Source: Sinohyriopsis cumingii (Eukaryota; Mollusca; Bivalvia; Unionida; Unionidae). From it: a DNA stretch of 64,000 nucleotides. The position numbers were made by a program, and so were the translations under genes. The stretch's first letter is position 1, and each line of letters begins with the position of its first letter. This document shows positions 45,233 through 57,284 of the stretch, in pieces. The notes beneath the pieces are model-generated. The model had not been told where the DNA came from. It did not search any database and was given only the letters and a program-made list of their open reading frames with translations. Location: contig CM068835.1 in NCBI GenBank assembly GCA_028554795.2, forward strand, positions 27,654,311 through 27,718,310, read 5' to 3'.

Positions 45233-47450
45233 TCAATTTGCACATCCTAGGTCAATGATCGCTATTATCACCATTTCATATGTCATGTTCATCCCACCTT
45301 TGCATATTTTCTTTGCCCAGGCTTTCGGCCCGCATTTTTTTTCAGCCGGATGCATTGGAATTTTCCATTGGATGAATGTATATACTTTGAAGTATTGGAA
45401 TTTAGTTGCTTTTGTAAAATTTTTGTCAAGATTCTTATCTTTTCTGCTGATGTTTTTGTGCGCCAAATGGTTTCATCAATTACATATGAAGAGGAAGGGC
45501 CAAATAATTTATAACTGCAGAGCCATATAGTGCGTGACGCAAATCTATTAGATGAGCTTGAGTTACGCTATATAACCTGATGATTAATTCGGAAATCTTG
45601 TGTTGTTTCCAATCAGCAGCCTGCTTAAGTTGATTATTTATAAATTCTGAGTTGTTTTTGGTCCAAAGACTCATGATATTTTTGTTTTTCGTGGTGTATA
45701 CACAAATATTTTAATTTTTTGACATATGAACTTTTTGAAGTACTCTGAGTAATTGGGATATTGTTTTAAATACATTACCAGATGGTCTTCTCGTTTCACA
45801 AACTCCGCATCATTTTGACTGAATATTAGGCCAGTGTCTTTCATTGAAGAGTATATGAAGTATCAAGTTTGTGACAAGATCGTCACATCCATGTTTATGC
45901 AAAGAGTGCCGAATGTTGTCTTTAATATGCTTAGTGCAATATAAATATTCTACATTACAAAAATTGGATCTTAGAGAATTTGTCAGAGCTTTTTCATCGT
46001 CCGTACTAAATATAAACTTATCATCTCCAATTTTTTTGCAAATATGCGGAAAGAATTTGTAATACGTGTTTTCATCTGACTCCCAATAAAGACATAGTGG
46101 ACCTAAGAAAATAGGGTATTGATCAGTTTTCCTGTTTACAATGCTTCTATTTTTGTATGACACTGCAGTTACAAAAACCTTACCCCAAGTTAAAAGTTTG
46201 GTCTGTTCCAATAATGCTTTCATCCTGTCTTAAACAATTTTTGATCAAGTCAAACATTTGTTCTATAGTATACAGTACAATGACCAGGCTTTTTCTTTTT
46301 GTCAGAATCACTTCCTGGACATAGTCATTTGTGTGAAGTTCACCTAAAATTTCTTTTAAATCATCGGCTAGATTTTTATTTCCTGGTTTAGATGTTTGGG
46401 TTTTCTTTTCTCTATAAATTTTGTCTTGAATTTGCCTCAATGATTTTGGCGTAGTAAAGCTATCTTCCTTATTCATCTGTAAATATCTATCTGAAGCCTT
46501 CGTCTCCCCTATACCATTTACAGCTTCTCTTAGAATGTTTGGATTTGTTCGCATATAAGGCTCATTACGCTTACTGTTTCCATGTGGTTTATTAAGTTTT
46601 AAAGACCTTTCACCACAATATTCTACCACAGCACGTTTTTGGATAAAACTGATTTGACTGGGTGCCTTAATTATAGTTGTTATATGGTTTTTAAACTTTT
46701 CACCGCCTTTAAGCTTTGTGTAATATCTGTGGAATAAAAGTACCTCTTCAGGTTGTGGTTCAATTGGAATATATGTAATATTCTTATTTTGTACTTGTTT
46801 CATACATATTAAATTGTTTTTTGTATAAACCAGATGCAATCTATTTTCCGATTCAAGCAGAAACGTCTGGTTGACAGTAGTTCCCGCATGCGTGTCCCAT
46901 ACACCACTCATCGGGAAATTCATGTTTGCCTTTATGGTTATTACCAGTTATGTCTAGCACAACATAAACATTATGGTGATATATCAGTTGGGCAATTGTT
47001 GGTGTTAATGAGAATTGACAAAATGTCTTCGTTGCTTAAAAATCTGTCATTTTGCTTCAATTGCTTTATGCAACATTCGCTGTCTTCACAAAAAAAAACT
47101 TCATTTTCATGATGATCATTCTTGTTCTCCATAAGACCATTATGGCTAGGAATATCACTGTCTATTGTAGCTATGTATTTATCATCATATTCTTTGACAT
47201 CATCATCTCCAACACCATCATCTCCATCAGCATCATAACAATAAGTACTGTCACCATCCATGGACCCATTGCACGATAGCTGATGAACTTTTAATGGTAG
47301 TTGTTTGTGTGATTATGTGTCTTCATTGTCATGATTGTTGTCATCATCAGCTGCATCATCTTCATGAAAGCAATCACTCTCACAGGCAGACGATCCAGAA
47401 GATGATATTTTGCGTTTTGTAATTTTATTGTCTTTTGATCTTGCAGCCTA
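45233..47450 (-). mobile_element. Mutator-like (MULE) DNA transposon remnant
   Basis: Holds a decayed transposase gene read on minus, from an acidic N-terminal part with a KRK basic cluster (47281-47450) to the DDE core. An acceptor-like TTATAG|GCTGCAAG near 47455 may mark an intron edge. Inverted ends were not found by eye, so the true limits are unknown. The lowest-coordinate part (45233-45480) is a plausible C-terminal extension only. Confidence 0.8.
45480..47261 (-). pseudogene. MULE transposase, frameshifted
   Basis: Cut-and-paste transposase of the MULE family. 46971-47261 is an acidic N-terminal part. 46180-46923 holds VWDTHAGTTVNQTF and KRAVVEYCGE and ends in IGTDQTFNLG, the first catalytic Asp context. 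45810-46223 continues with KVFVTAVSYK, PIFLGPLCLYW, FIFSTDDEKAL (second Asp) and YCTKHIKDN (CxxH). 45480-45674 has WTKNNSEFINNQLKQAADWK with the likely catalytic Glu. The first core break is one extra base in a C-run (46183-46186, plus strand). The section from 45690 to 45830 sits in another frame (REDHLVMYLKQYPNYSEYF), so at least two more shifts exist. An in-frame stop interrupts the N-terminal part near 47310. All key catalytic motifs survive. Confidence 0.85.
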
Positions 47451-47860
47451 TAATAGTCTATAAATTACAATTATAGTGAATCGATATGGTTCAGTCATTC
47501 ATGGTCTCAAGGTGATATAGCGCTCAAATTTTCCTCTAAAGTAATCTAATTGTACTTTTTTAAAGGAACCCACACATTCAAACATTTCTGATAGTATTTT
47601 TATAACAATTAATACAGCAATAAATGGCATTTTAAAAAAATAGTAATGACGACAGGTATCACAGTTTGATAAATGTTAGTGATATGCAGGTAAAATATTC
47701 TCCGATTTTAATTACAGTGTATACAGAATATAAATATCAGCATTTTATTATGTATGTGTTTATAGATCTTCCCATCTGCCTTGCACAAATGAATCACATG
47801 CGCAAAAGACTGCTTTATCATTAGCATTACATTTTAAGCAACAACATTTTTAAATGCAGT
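47451..47860 (+). other. No feature seen
   Basis: AT-rich spacer; the unseen outer end of the MULE may lie here. Confidence 0.35.
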
Positions 47861-48120
47861 GACATGAAGCATAAAGAAAATAAAGTATATGAAGTATAAA
47901 GAAAATAACATGACATGAAGTATATGAAGACATGAAGTATATGAAGTATAAAGAAAATAACATGACATGAAGTATATGAAGACATGAAGTATATGAAGAC
48001 ATGAAGTATATAAGACATGAAGTATATGAAGTATAAAGAAAATGACATGAAGTATATGAAGACATGAAGTATATTAAGTATAAAGAAAATAACATGACAT
48101 GAAGTATAAAGAAAATAATG
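47861..48120 (+). repeat. Complex minisatellite built on gaagtatatgaagacat
   Basis: Two short units (atgaagtatatgaagac and atgaagtataaagaaaataac) are mixed, giving a higher block that recurs at 47870-47960 and 48015-48120. Minus frames rich in Tyr, Ser and Phe here are artefacts. Confidence 0.93.
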
Positions 48121-49581
48121 AATCAGCACTTATTTTCACTTCAATTTAAAAGTAAAGAATCAGTACCTTTACATGATTTCAAAATTTTATTTTTACTTAA
48201 AATGTCAAGAAGTAATATAATATATTGCTTTAGCCATTAGCCACAACAAATTGTTAATAAAGACAATAACAAATACATGTAAACATATGTATAATATTGT
48301 GCATGTTATTGTTGTTATCCTCGTTGATATGTATGGTACACTGATGGTCCATTATTTACTTCACAATGAGGCTGTTTATATTTGGAACATATTGACTGGG
48401 TCCACCTTTGACTCGATAACCAGCAATGGGGACGAATCCAGTAGCATTTATCTCCCTTTTGTCATTTCCATCCGATGTAAATACTAATTGCGGCATAATT
48501 TTGTCGTCTGTTTCAACAAGATAGCACTCTTTCCAATGTTTTCTTGTGGTTTTGGGTATGTTTCATTTGATTTACATGTTTGTGGTGGATTTGGGCAGGT
48601 TTTGGGCAGTTTGGGCGAATCGTGCGGCCCTAAGACCCTTCATCCAACTCACCCACCCCAAACAAAGATATCGGGTGACTTGTCGTTGTTGGACATGGGG
48701 AACTAATGTATACACATACCAATTCACGTGTTAATTAGTGAATGTACACATTAGTTTCGCCCTGAATCAAGTAAATATGCATCCCACGACTACTTGTACA
48801 AAAAATGAGTGTTTATATTGTTGTTTCAGGGTGTTATCTGCAATACAACATTCCAAGCGTTGTCTGTCTACATTTCTTAATACAATTTATGTACACCCCT
48901 CTCTCTCTCTCTTCCCCCCCCCCCCAATGGTCTTCTATTTTCCGTAAAATAGCTCGCACAAAGCTACTCAGGCTACCAACGTTAAAAAATGTATTGTATC
49001 TTGTACCGTTCTGAATTACACACAAATTGTAACCAGCAAATACCGCACTGTGCAATTTAAAAAGCACTGTAAGATAATTTTGTTTTAAGTATTTACATTA
49101 ACTGTCCAGTTTGACAATCTATGCACACTGAACGGCTTAATCGTTAAATTCTGTTAGGTCTTCTCACGTGCGTTTGTTTACTGTTCCGATGGTTAAAGAG
49201 TACATGAGGGGAGTTAATTCTGTTTCATCTTTACAACCGCTTTGTGCAATTTCTCTAGCTATTTGGACAAGTTATATATGCACTTGCCTATAAGGTTGAA
49301 TTAAATACGTGAACAAATTACCGCAAATGTACTTACTATATTGAACAGAGCCTTAGGGTAAAAGTGATATCAGCGATCACTGTTAAGAGCCTTTATGTGA
49401 TTTTAAAAACTCTTCAAACATGTCCCCCCACCCCCCAAATATTACTGAAATAAAATTTTTAAAAATGGTCCAGTTTCTATTGATGCTTTTTGAAAAGCAC
49501 CTTACATGAGGCAAAGCTAGTAAAAACATGTGGAAGAAGAGGGGTCAATACTTTTGGCTTAGACACTAAGGAAACGTTTTT
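48121..49581 (+). other. Gene-poor region
   Basis: Contains a C-run at about 48914-48926 and short frames, none convincing. Confidence 0.4.
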
Positions 49582-49595
49582 ACAATCATCACTTG

Positions 49596-49842
49596 GGGCC
49601 CCGAGTGGCCGAGTGGTCTAAAGCGCTCACGGTTACGGATCACTGCCATCTCACCTCTGTCTGCGTGAGTTCGAGTCTCAGGCTCGGCTAACGTTGGTAT
49701 ATGACAAAGCCTGTCAGTAGTTTCTCGTGGGTCGGTGGTTCTTCCCGGAGTTTTCCAGGGTTCTTCCTCCACCAATTGTACTGACCGCCATGTATAGCCG
49801 ATCTTGTGCTGAAAAATGGCGTTAAACAATACAACAACAACA
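49596..49842 (+). mobile_element. SINE-1, full-length, best preserved copy
   Basis: The tRNA-derived head gggccccgagtggccgagtg has an RNA polymerase III A box at 49606-49616 (tggccgagtgg) and a B box at 49668-49678 (agttcgagtct). The body contains tcgtgggtcggtggttcttc and accgccatgtatagccgatc, and ends in a (CAA)n tail. The flanks acaatcatcacttg (49582-49595) and acaatcaacacttg (49843-49856) match at 13 of 14, so both ends are fixed and the insertion is fairly young. The head resembles a class II tRNA (Ser or Leu). It is not a functional tRNA gene. Confidence 0.96.
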
Positions 49843-49856
49843 ACAATCAACACTTG

Positions 49857-51791
49857 AACACAAGAAATTCGACTTAAACAAGACTAGCAACGTAATGAAA
49901 ATAAAACTTATTTTTACGCGTTTTAAATGTTTAGAATTGTGACAGCTGATATGGATCAACAGAAAATATAATACGAATTCCACAAATTACAATGAAATTT
50001 ATTACACTTTTACAGTTTGAAATACTTCTGCCGGCATAAGAGTAAAATAATTGTAGTAAAGTGTTCTTTAATAATTACAATTTGCACAAACGGAATATTT
50101 ATATGATATATTCATACCACATCCGTATTTATGAGCTATGAAAAATTGATCGATGACAAATATAACATACACGAAATTTTGTTTAAACAGTGGGATAAAA
50201 TCGGGTTTACTGACATTAAGTATACAGATTTTTACGCATTGCACTGTTTGAATTTATGGTGTTGGTTTTATTTACTTAATTAATTATGTATTGCACTGCA
50301 AATGAAGAGGACAAAATATAATACAGTTGATTACTACGAGAAGAAGAATGTATAGGTTCGCTGCTTTCGGTGCCAGTGATATGTCAGAGATTAGACTCAC
50401 ATATGTTGCACCAGGAAAAAAGTCTTACAAGTCTAAGCAGCTAAGGTGTCTCGTTAACGTATTGACCATATTGTGAATGATACGGTTGATATGTAATTTA
50501 AAGATAACCATTCAATCCACGGTTGCAACGGAGTTACTGATCGTAGCGCCTAAAATTACCTCCCTTACCTCCAATGTGCATGCCCACTAAAAAATTCCAG
50601 TTCTGGATAGTTCACAGTTTTACACTTGGTTAGCGAAACATAGTCAAAAAAGGAACGTATCTTAGCTGTACTACAGATCATTATGGTCAAACCAACGAAT
50701 CCATTATATATGCCAAACATCATTTGTTCATACGAGGAGAATAATTAAAGACATTAAATCAGATAATTAGATTCAGTGTCCATACTTACATTATATCAGA
50801 TAATTAAATTATATTTACTTTCCATACTTAAATGATATCAAATAATTAAATTAAATACACTGTCCATAACTGATAATATAAATTAATTATCAATAATTTC
50901 AGATACATTTGTGGGAACATTTCACTCTGCTCTCCAGTTTTAAACATTTATTTCACATTTTTGGTTATATAAAGTTAACGAAAACCATCTCAACAAGTTG
51001 CATTTTTCATATGCTGATATATCCTTCTTTCTCAGTTATTTTCGCAAGGCTAATAGTTCGTTTATAACACAACTTATGAAAGTTATAACACAAGTTCGAT
51101 CAGAAAATTATAACACGAATTCGATACGTCAGCTGATTTGTAATGCTGAATATTTTAAACCAGAATTTTTTTAATTTTTTTTATAAAATGGAACACAGTA
51201 TTTTAAAGTATTCAGAGGAACTTAACAAAGTAACAATTACATTAGCTATCATAACGATAAATGAGTGTAATTAATGCAGACGGAATATTTATTCATATTT
51301 GGGCGTAAATATCGTACAATATTCAGATTATATAACATGCCCAATGACGATTTTTGTTGTTCTATTTTCTTTTTGACTTTTGAAACATCAAATATCAGAC
51401 GGTACATGCAATAACTTTCAGCATGATTTTTCTTTCCTTATGCTGACACGTAATAACTCTCAAATTTGCTGGGGTCTTTAGACAACATTTCTGATTGCCA
51501 CCAGTAAATTCATCTAGAACAGCCTTCTTAAAATTAGTTTAATTCTATTTAACTTTCTTTGCATCAAATATGTAAGTTTTAAAGATCCAATTATCTCACA
51601 GGTTCCGTCATATTACTTTGGTTAGCCTTTTAAATCAATATTAATCCACGTGACCGGATGTAAATTGCAAACAGTATGATTCAAAAAAGAGACTGTAAGT
51701 ACATACTGTACAAGTCAATAATAAATAGATACTCACAAATATTCATATTTGTTGTCTTTATATATCAGTCACTCTTTCTAACTTAGCATCT
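49857..51791 (+). other. Gene-poor region
   Basis: Holds a degenerate about 50-bp repeat at 50755-50880 (tcagataattaaatta and tccatactta variants). At 50451-50510 is a piece related to the repeats at 51792 and 58842. No gene. Confidence 0.45.
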
Positions 51792-51837
51792 TATAGTAAA
51801 GGATACGACTGATAAACGTATTTAATGATATTGTGAA
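51792..51837 (+). repeat. Rep-5 unit at left edge of fossil B
   Basis: tatagtaaaggatacgactg through gatattgtgaa matches 58867-58911 at roughly 85% in the same orientation. Confidence 0.7.
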
Positions 51838-52055
51838 TATTTATATGAACCTGGTGAACTTGAAGGTGGTAAAAAAAAAGAGCAACTGATCCTAACTGGA
51901 GTGTGATGACACATACAATTTCCAGTATGGTAAGATCCACGGGTAGACCTGCAATCTACAGATTAGATTCAACTGCTCCTCAACGTGGATTTGTACGTGA
52001 ACAATTACCAGTAATTCCTGAAGACACACAATTACCACCGCATTCACTTTTGTGA
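51838..52055 (+). pseudogene. Fossil B: integrase C-terminal piece
   Basis: DNA similarity to 11810-12026 (tatatgaacctggtgaactt, gtagacctgcaatctacaga). The catalytic part seen in copy A is absent here. Confidence 0.7.
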
Positions 52056-52283
52056 ACTGGCGCGTCGACGTCGATTACATTCAAGACAGGTCAGCATCTC
52101 ATTTTCACGTGTGTGATCAAGAATAATATTAATCCTTTCTACGGTAAACTGTCTTGGATTATTATTTAAATACTGCCACGACATTACTGTGTTACAGCAC
52201 GCACATAGATTATTCTGTTGTTGTTTCAATGTCATGATAAATTCAGCGTCGAGATAAAAGTTGCGCTTATTTGTTTTTGTCAC
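52044..52283 (-). pseudogene. Fossil B: HNH endonuclease-like region
   Basis: Two cysteine pairs, CACC and CLEC, frame FTVERIN, then a histidine followed by EN and TCLECNRRR, the zinc-binding HNH pattern. It follows the helicase region on the same strand, as expected for a C-terminal domain of one large replication protein. Confidence 0.7.
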
Positions 52284-52476
52284 ATTGTTTATAACTAGCT
52301 AATGCTTTCCTTATTTCATCGCCGCCATTGCAAGCAGTTTTATTATTATTTTCTGTGAAGTCTACAATAACCCTTCGCAGCCGATATATTCTTCTGACTC
52401 GAGACACTGCGAGATAAATTAAGTTTGACCATTCAATACGATCATCAACAATCCAAATATCAGATTCCGAAATAGT

Positions 52477-53365
52477 TTATCCTTGTAACGAATGAATTGT
52501 TATAGCATATCCTAGTGTACGTGGAGTTTTGTCCATCGTTAACGCGCTCTCAAAAACACTCACTGGATCTAAAACAATACCATTTAACACGAGATTTTGT
52601 TTATCACCGCAACCTGGAATTTCAACGTCGATATTTTGCTGTCGAGTATCTGCTGGGCGACAACACAATGGTACAGGTAGATATGAAAATTTTCATTTAT
52701 GTAACAGAAATAGTTGTTGTTGAAGTGTATCACAGACAATCTTTCTACTTGCAACTATCAAATCATCTGGTCTCCACACTTGCAGAAAATCATCCATAGT
52801 AGTTTCTGAAATTACTTCACGCATTATTTCACACTGAATTTTATGTGGTTGTAGTCTGATTAATTTCTTAAGCTCTCTTAATTCTGGATCAAGTGCTTTA
52901 CAATCTTCAGTCATCTCCTCATAATAATCTACGAACTTTTCCAGCCATTTATGTGGAGACAATCCAACAAAAGGTGGTGGTTGACCATGATCACCACACA
53001 TTATCACATCAGTATTTTTTGTCAGTAACCAATCAAGAACAATTAGTAATGTTTCTAGGGACACTATGCATATTTCATCCCAGATAATAATCTTTGGAAT
53101 ATATTTCTCGCCCATTCGTTCAGGAGTCCATGTATCTACCCCTCCATCGAAAGAAGCTGTGACAAGTATGAGATTTAACTCCTCGTTCGTTCATTTCTAT
53201 GGAGAGTCTATGTGAAGGGGTTAACACAATTATATCAACAGAGTTTGAAGAACTCCGACGAAATAATTCGATCACACGTGTTGTTTTACCGGAACTATCC
53301 GGCCAGTTAAAATAAACAGTCTTATGTCTGGTCACAGGATCATATACCGATAGTGCTGATGACAA
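52477..53365 (-). pseudogene. Fossil B: superfamily 1 helicase region
   Basis: Visible signatures in order along the minus strand: Walker A-like DSSGKTTR, VLTPSHRLS, Walker B-like IIIWDEICI, DVIMCGDHGQPPPF (the Q-type motif III), and YAITIHSLQG (motif V). Together these fit a PIF1/RecD-like SF1 helicase that unwinds DNA during replication of the element. Broken, and treated as a fossil. Confidence 0.8.
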
Positions 53366-53496
53366 TTTTGATATTTTATTACTTTTGTAATAAATATTTT
53401 TTATTTCAACGTTAGCAGATTCAGAATAACAGAATATCTTTTCTTGTTTTATTTTCTATTCGCCCCATGATGCATCAGCGCCGATATGTAGTTACT

Positions 53497-54600
53497 CTAG
53501 TAATCGTGTATATTTTTATCGATATAAAAGGAATCCGTGGCGACTTTAACCGCGGTATCAGGAAATCTGTTTATCATCGATAATAAATTTATCGAAACGT
53601 ACGAGAGCATTGAAGATCTTAAATGAGTAAACTGCGATGACTCACCATCAGTGTAACTCACGATTGTTTCTAATTTAGTTCTGTCGGATAATTTAACATT
53701 ACTTCGACTTATAAATGTGTTTCTCTCCGTTATATCATTAATCATAAAATCAAGTTCAGCATCATCGATAGTTAATCTTATACAATGTTATTTATGATCA
53801 TATGATCCTCCTTGTGTAAATTTACAAATTATTTTTGTGTCAGGATCTTTTGCTATTTTATTTTCAAAATCAGTTATATCAGGATTTTCATCATCAGAAT
53901 ATGTCTTTTGTTGTGGTAACCAAACTTGTTTCTGCGGACGATATGTTATAATTGCTTCACTAACGATATAAATATTTTAACATTAAGCATATATCGTCAT
54001 AAAACTATTGGAGCCCAGTGTGTTTCTGAAAAATGTTTTCTAAACCAAATAGTGATAATCTGATGATGTTTTTCGGTGCAAATTCGAATAACTCGATATA
54101 AACCAATCCAGTCATTGTTCAGCATTGTCATGGGTATATTATAACGCAAGATTGTTCATTTCTTCATGGAGAGATTCTATACGATAAATATCTCCATTAG
54201 GTCGTACAACTTGATCATAGTTTCCATCATCGGAACTTTGAAACACCCCCACAAGGACAGGATCGCTTTTACTGATATTTCTGATAAAATCAAACATATC
54301 ACCGTTATAGAACTTAACAGTTCAACTTCGTGGAAATATTATTATAGCCGAAATCAAGGCATGCACATTATGATAATAATCTAAATCGGAGCTCCTTTCG
54401 ATTTATATTTCGATTCGTACAAAATCTCTCCGGTTATTGTTTTTAGTATTATTGGAAATTTCAGTTTCTTTCCCAGTTCAGCAACATCTTTAATACACGC
54501 TTCGGTATCTTAAACTATTTCTGCCCACTCATTTAATTTGTTACGTCTTAGATCCATTAAACGGTTTCCACATATCACGCTTGTGAAACGTTCTGTAATT
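53497..54600 (-). pseudogene. Fossil B: B-family DNA polymerase region
   Basis: The piece at 53497-53745 has YTDGESSQFTHLRSSML (motif B side) and VKVATDSFYID (motif C context), matching copy A. The rest, up to about 54600, is recognised mainly by DNA similarity to copy A. Confidence 0.7.
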
Positions 54601-55041
54601 CGCTCTGCTACCCAATTCAGCGTTGAAAATTTCAATGGTTTGAGCTAATGACCGCTAGGTTTATTATTCAGCGCATATATTGCATAAATAACTGCGGTCA
54701 CAGGTTACGCTCGTTCATTATACAGTCATTATCCAGTCAACATTCCTGGTTTGGAATTTTTATTTAATGTAACAATACTTCCAGTGTGAAGACGGACAGT
54801 GTCACATTTGTCACGGATAATAATAATAATAATAATAATAATGAGGACTTTGTATAGCGCCTAATCTTTAGAAGCTCTAAGCGCTTTACAACATTAGACA
54901 ACACCTATAGATAAAAAACATATAATAATATTATTACAAAAACAAACACCATGAAATTAGAAAAAACATTAAAAAATGAAAAGCATGCTGAGGATATTTC
55001 AGGTGGAAAACATTATTAGATCTTTAAGTTTGTTCTTGCAG

Positions 55042-55605
55042 TCAAAATAAGTGAGTTTTGAGAGCCCTCTTGAATATGATCACTGTGTCTTTGTGTCTAA
55101 GTTCAGCGGGCAATTCATTCCACGTTGCTGGGCCCTGGTATGCAAAAGAACGCTGTCCATATGACTTTGTTTTCATAGTGGGAATAATGAGTATACGATT
55201 GTCAGAAGAGGAGCGTAAGTATCTTGCTGGTGTGTACACATGGGTGAGGTTGGATAGATATGTTGGACTAGAGTCGGACAGTGAAATGTCGCACAGAGAA
55301 CAAATTTTGTGTTTGATTCTGGATCGAATGGATAGCCAGTGTAGGGTACAGAGCAGCGGGGAGGTGTGCTCTGATCGTGGTACTCTAAGTATGATCCGAG
55401 CAGCTGTGTTTTGAACTTTTTGAAGTTTCTGGAGTAGATATTGAGATGAACCAGACATAATTGAGTTACAATAGTCCAGTCTTGAAAGTACTAATGAACA
55501 TACAAGTGTTTTAGTGGCATCAACTGAAAGATATTTGCGAATTGAGCTGTTGCGTCTCAGCTCAAGATATGCAGACTTGCATATGTTCATGACATGTTGG
55601 TGCAA
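55042..55605 (-). pseudogene. L2-type LINE C-terminal region
   Basis: Open stretch with LSVDATKTLVCSLVLSRLDYCNS and QNTAARIILRVPR, WNELPAELRH and RALKTHLF, the conserved tail of L2/CR1-group polyproteins after the reverse transcriptase. Confidence 0.88.
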
Positions 55606-55754
55606 TGTGAGAGTACTGTCCAGAGTAACACCTAGGTTTCGTACTTATTGTGTGAATTTAATGTTGGTGTTGCTGATATTTATTGTTTGAGGTAAAGGAA
55701 GTGAATGAGAAAGTCTTTGTGTTGTGATCAGAATGGCCTCAGTTTTATCATCAT

Positions 55755-57284
55755 TCATCTGAGCTTGTTACATGTCATCCATGATTTCACATCAGGAATG
55801 CACCTCTCTACACCTTGGATGGTAGCATCAACTTCAGCTGGCTGGCTAGATTTGTATATTTGGGTGTCATCAGCGTACAATTGGCGAGACACTGGATGAT
55901 GATATATGACACTTGAGAGCGGCTGAGTGTACACAATGAAGAGAACAGGTCCAAGAACAGACCCCTGTGGAACACCACAACATAGATCAACTGGGCTGGA
56001 GTGTATTCCATTTGCAGATACAATATGTGTCCTGTTGACCAAGTAGGACTTGAACCACAGTAAGGCTGTATCATGAATGCCAAATACATGCTGGAGACGG
56101 TGAAGTAATATATCATGGTCTATTGTGTCAAATGCTTCAAACAAATCAAGGAGGGTGAGGACTGTACTTTTTCCGCTATCCAACGCAGAGAGAATGTCAT
56201 TAACTACTTTTAGAAGAGTAGTTTCAGTACTGTGGTAAGGGTGATATGCAGATTGTACATTGCTAAAAAGACTGTTTGAATTTAGATGAAATACAAGCTG
56301 GGATAGAACAACCTTTACTATGATTTTTGATATGAATGGGAGATTAGAAACTGGGCAGTAGTTCTTTAAATCGTTATGGTCTAGTGTTGGTTTCTTCAGC
56401 AGAGGCTTTACAATGGCAGTTTTGAAAAATGATGGGAATTCCCCAGATGAGAGAGAGGTATTAATAACATCAGTTAGTGAAGGCAATACTGGATATAAGC
56501 ACTCAAGCAGCAGTGATGTTGGAATTGGATCAAGTTCACATGACTTTGGTGCACTCTTCATCAGGATTGTACGTACAAAATCCATAGAGGCAGGTTCAAA
56601 TGCTGCTAATGGTTGCCGCTCAAATTCTGTATCCCAACTGTATGGTGACGACGAGTCAATTGAAATTAGTGTGTCAAGCTTATCTCTAATGGTTTGTACT
56701 TTGTCACGGAAGAAATTTGCAAACATGTCCGGAAGGTCGACTGGAGAGAAGATAGTTGGAAGTGGTGTTGATTTGTTCCTTGACATTAGCTTGTTAGTAA
56801 TCTCGAAGAGCTTTTTGCAGCTGGACCTTTCCATGATCTTAGTAGTGTAGTGGGCTGATTTCGCTGCATGGACTATATTTGTGACATTCTTCTTAGCGAC
56901 TTCGTAGATTTGCTTATGAATAGTGAGTCTGGTGGAAAGCCAGAGCCTCTCAGCTTTACGGCGGTCTCTTTTAGCAGTGCGAAGCTGGTCCCTAACACTG
57001 CTATACCATGGAGAACACTTTTGAATTGATACTCTGCACTTGGTAGCTGGGGCATGTTTGTCAAGCAATGAACGCAGACAGTTATCGAGTTGTTCTGCGG
57101 TAGGAGGTAAGCAAGTTGTTAGGTTAGCTTGGATGTCGTGCATTAGTTTGGTTCTATTTATCATACGGATGTTTCTCTTAGTAGTAGATAAAGGTAGAGG
57201 GTTAGGGACTGATACGTCAAGATGGCATATAATGCAGAGGTGATCAGATGCAAGGTCATGGAATACCAGGGAGGATGTTATCAT
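55755..57284 (-). CDS. L2-type LINE reverse transcriptase
   Basis: A 509-codon open stretch, the longest in the window. It begins in the endonuclease end (LASDHLCI, with the catalytic SDH) and covers a linker and the full RT domain. Landmarks are PIPTSLLLECL, NYCPVSNLPFISKII, FSNVQSAYHPYHSTETTLL, LDLFEAFDTIDHDILL, GVPQGSVLGPVLF and QLYADDTQIYKSS with the catalytic Asp pair. It ends prematurely just after MTCNKL, where one base has been lost relative to the other copy. It synthesises LINE cDNA at the nicked target. The initial Met is internal. RT residues look intact, so decay is recent. Confidence 0.93.
   Translation of the reverse strand: MITSSLVFHDLASDHLCIICHLDVSVPNPLPLSTTKRNIRMINRTKLMHDIQANLTTCLPPTAEQLDNCLRSLLDKHAPATKCRVSIQKCSPWYSSVRDQLRTAKRDRRKAERLWLSTRLTIHKQIYEVAKKNVTNIVHAAKSAHYTTKIMERSSCKKLFEITNKLMSRNKSTPLPTIFSPVDLPDMFANFFRDKVQTIRDKLDTLISIDSSSPYSWDTEFERQPLAAFEPASMDFVRTILMKSAPKSCELDPIPTSLLLECLYPVLPSLTDVINTSLSSGEFPSFFKTAIVKPLLKKPTLDHNDLKNYCPVSNLPFISKIIVKVVLSQLVFHLNSNSLFSNVQSAYHPYHSTETTLLKVVNDILSALDSGKSTVLTLLDLFEAFDTIDHDILLHRLQHVFGIHDTALLWFKSYLVNRTHIVSANGIHSSPVDLCCGVPQGSVLGPVLFIVYTQPLSSVIYHHPVSRQLYADDTQIYKSSQPAEVDATIQGVERCIPDVKSWMTCNKLR

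Larger units (their letters stand above)
51838..54625. mobile_element. Virus-like element fossil, copy B
   Basis: Second copy of the element at 11380-14937, with the same order and strands: a C-terminal integrase piece on plus at the left, then HNH, helicase and polymerase regions on minus. It is broken, with many breaks (of the order of ten), and old, though its helicase and HNH pieces are clearer than in copy A. The left edge of the shared sequence coincides with a Rep-5 unit. The right edge of similarity is near 54625. A further part may lie beyond the LINE that follows. Confidence 0.78.

Noticed and set aside
46834-47279. Plus-strand frames of 75-92 codons
   Set aside because: Antisense shadows of the MULE transposase.
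47827-48129. Minus frames of Tyr/Ser/Phe repeats suggesting a membrane protein
   Set aside because: Low-complexity minisatellite read in two frames.
49596-49690. Class II tRNA gene
   Set aside because: It is the head of SINE-1 with body, CAA tail and target duplication.
56413-56850. 145-codon plus frame
   Set aside because: Antisense shadow of the LINE reverse transcriptase.
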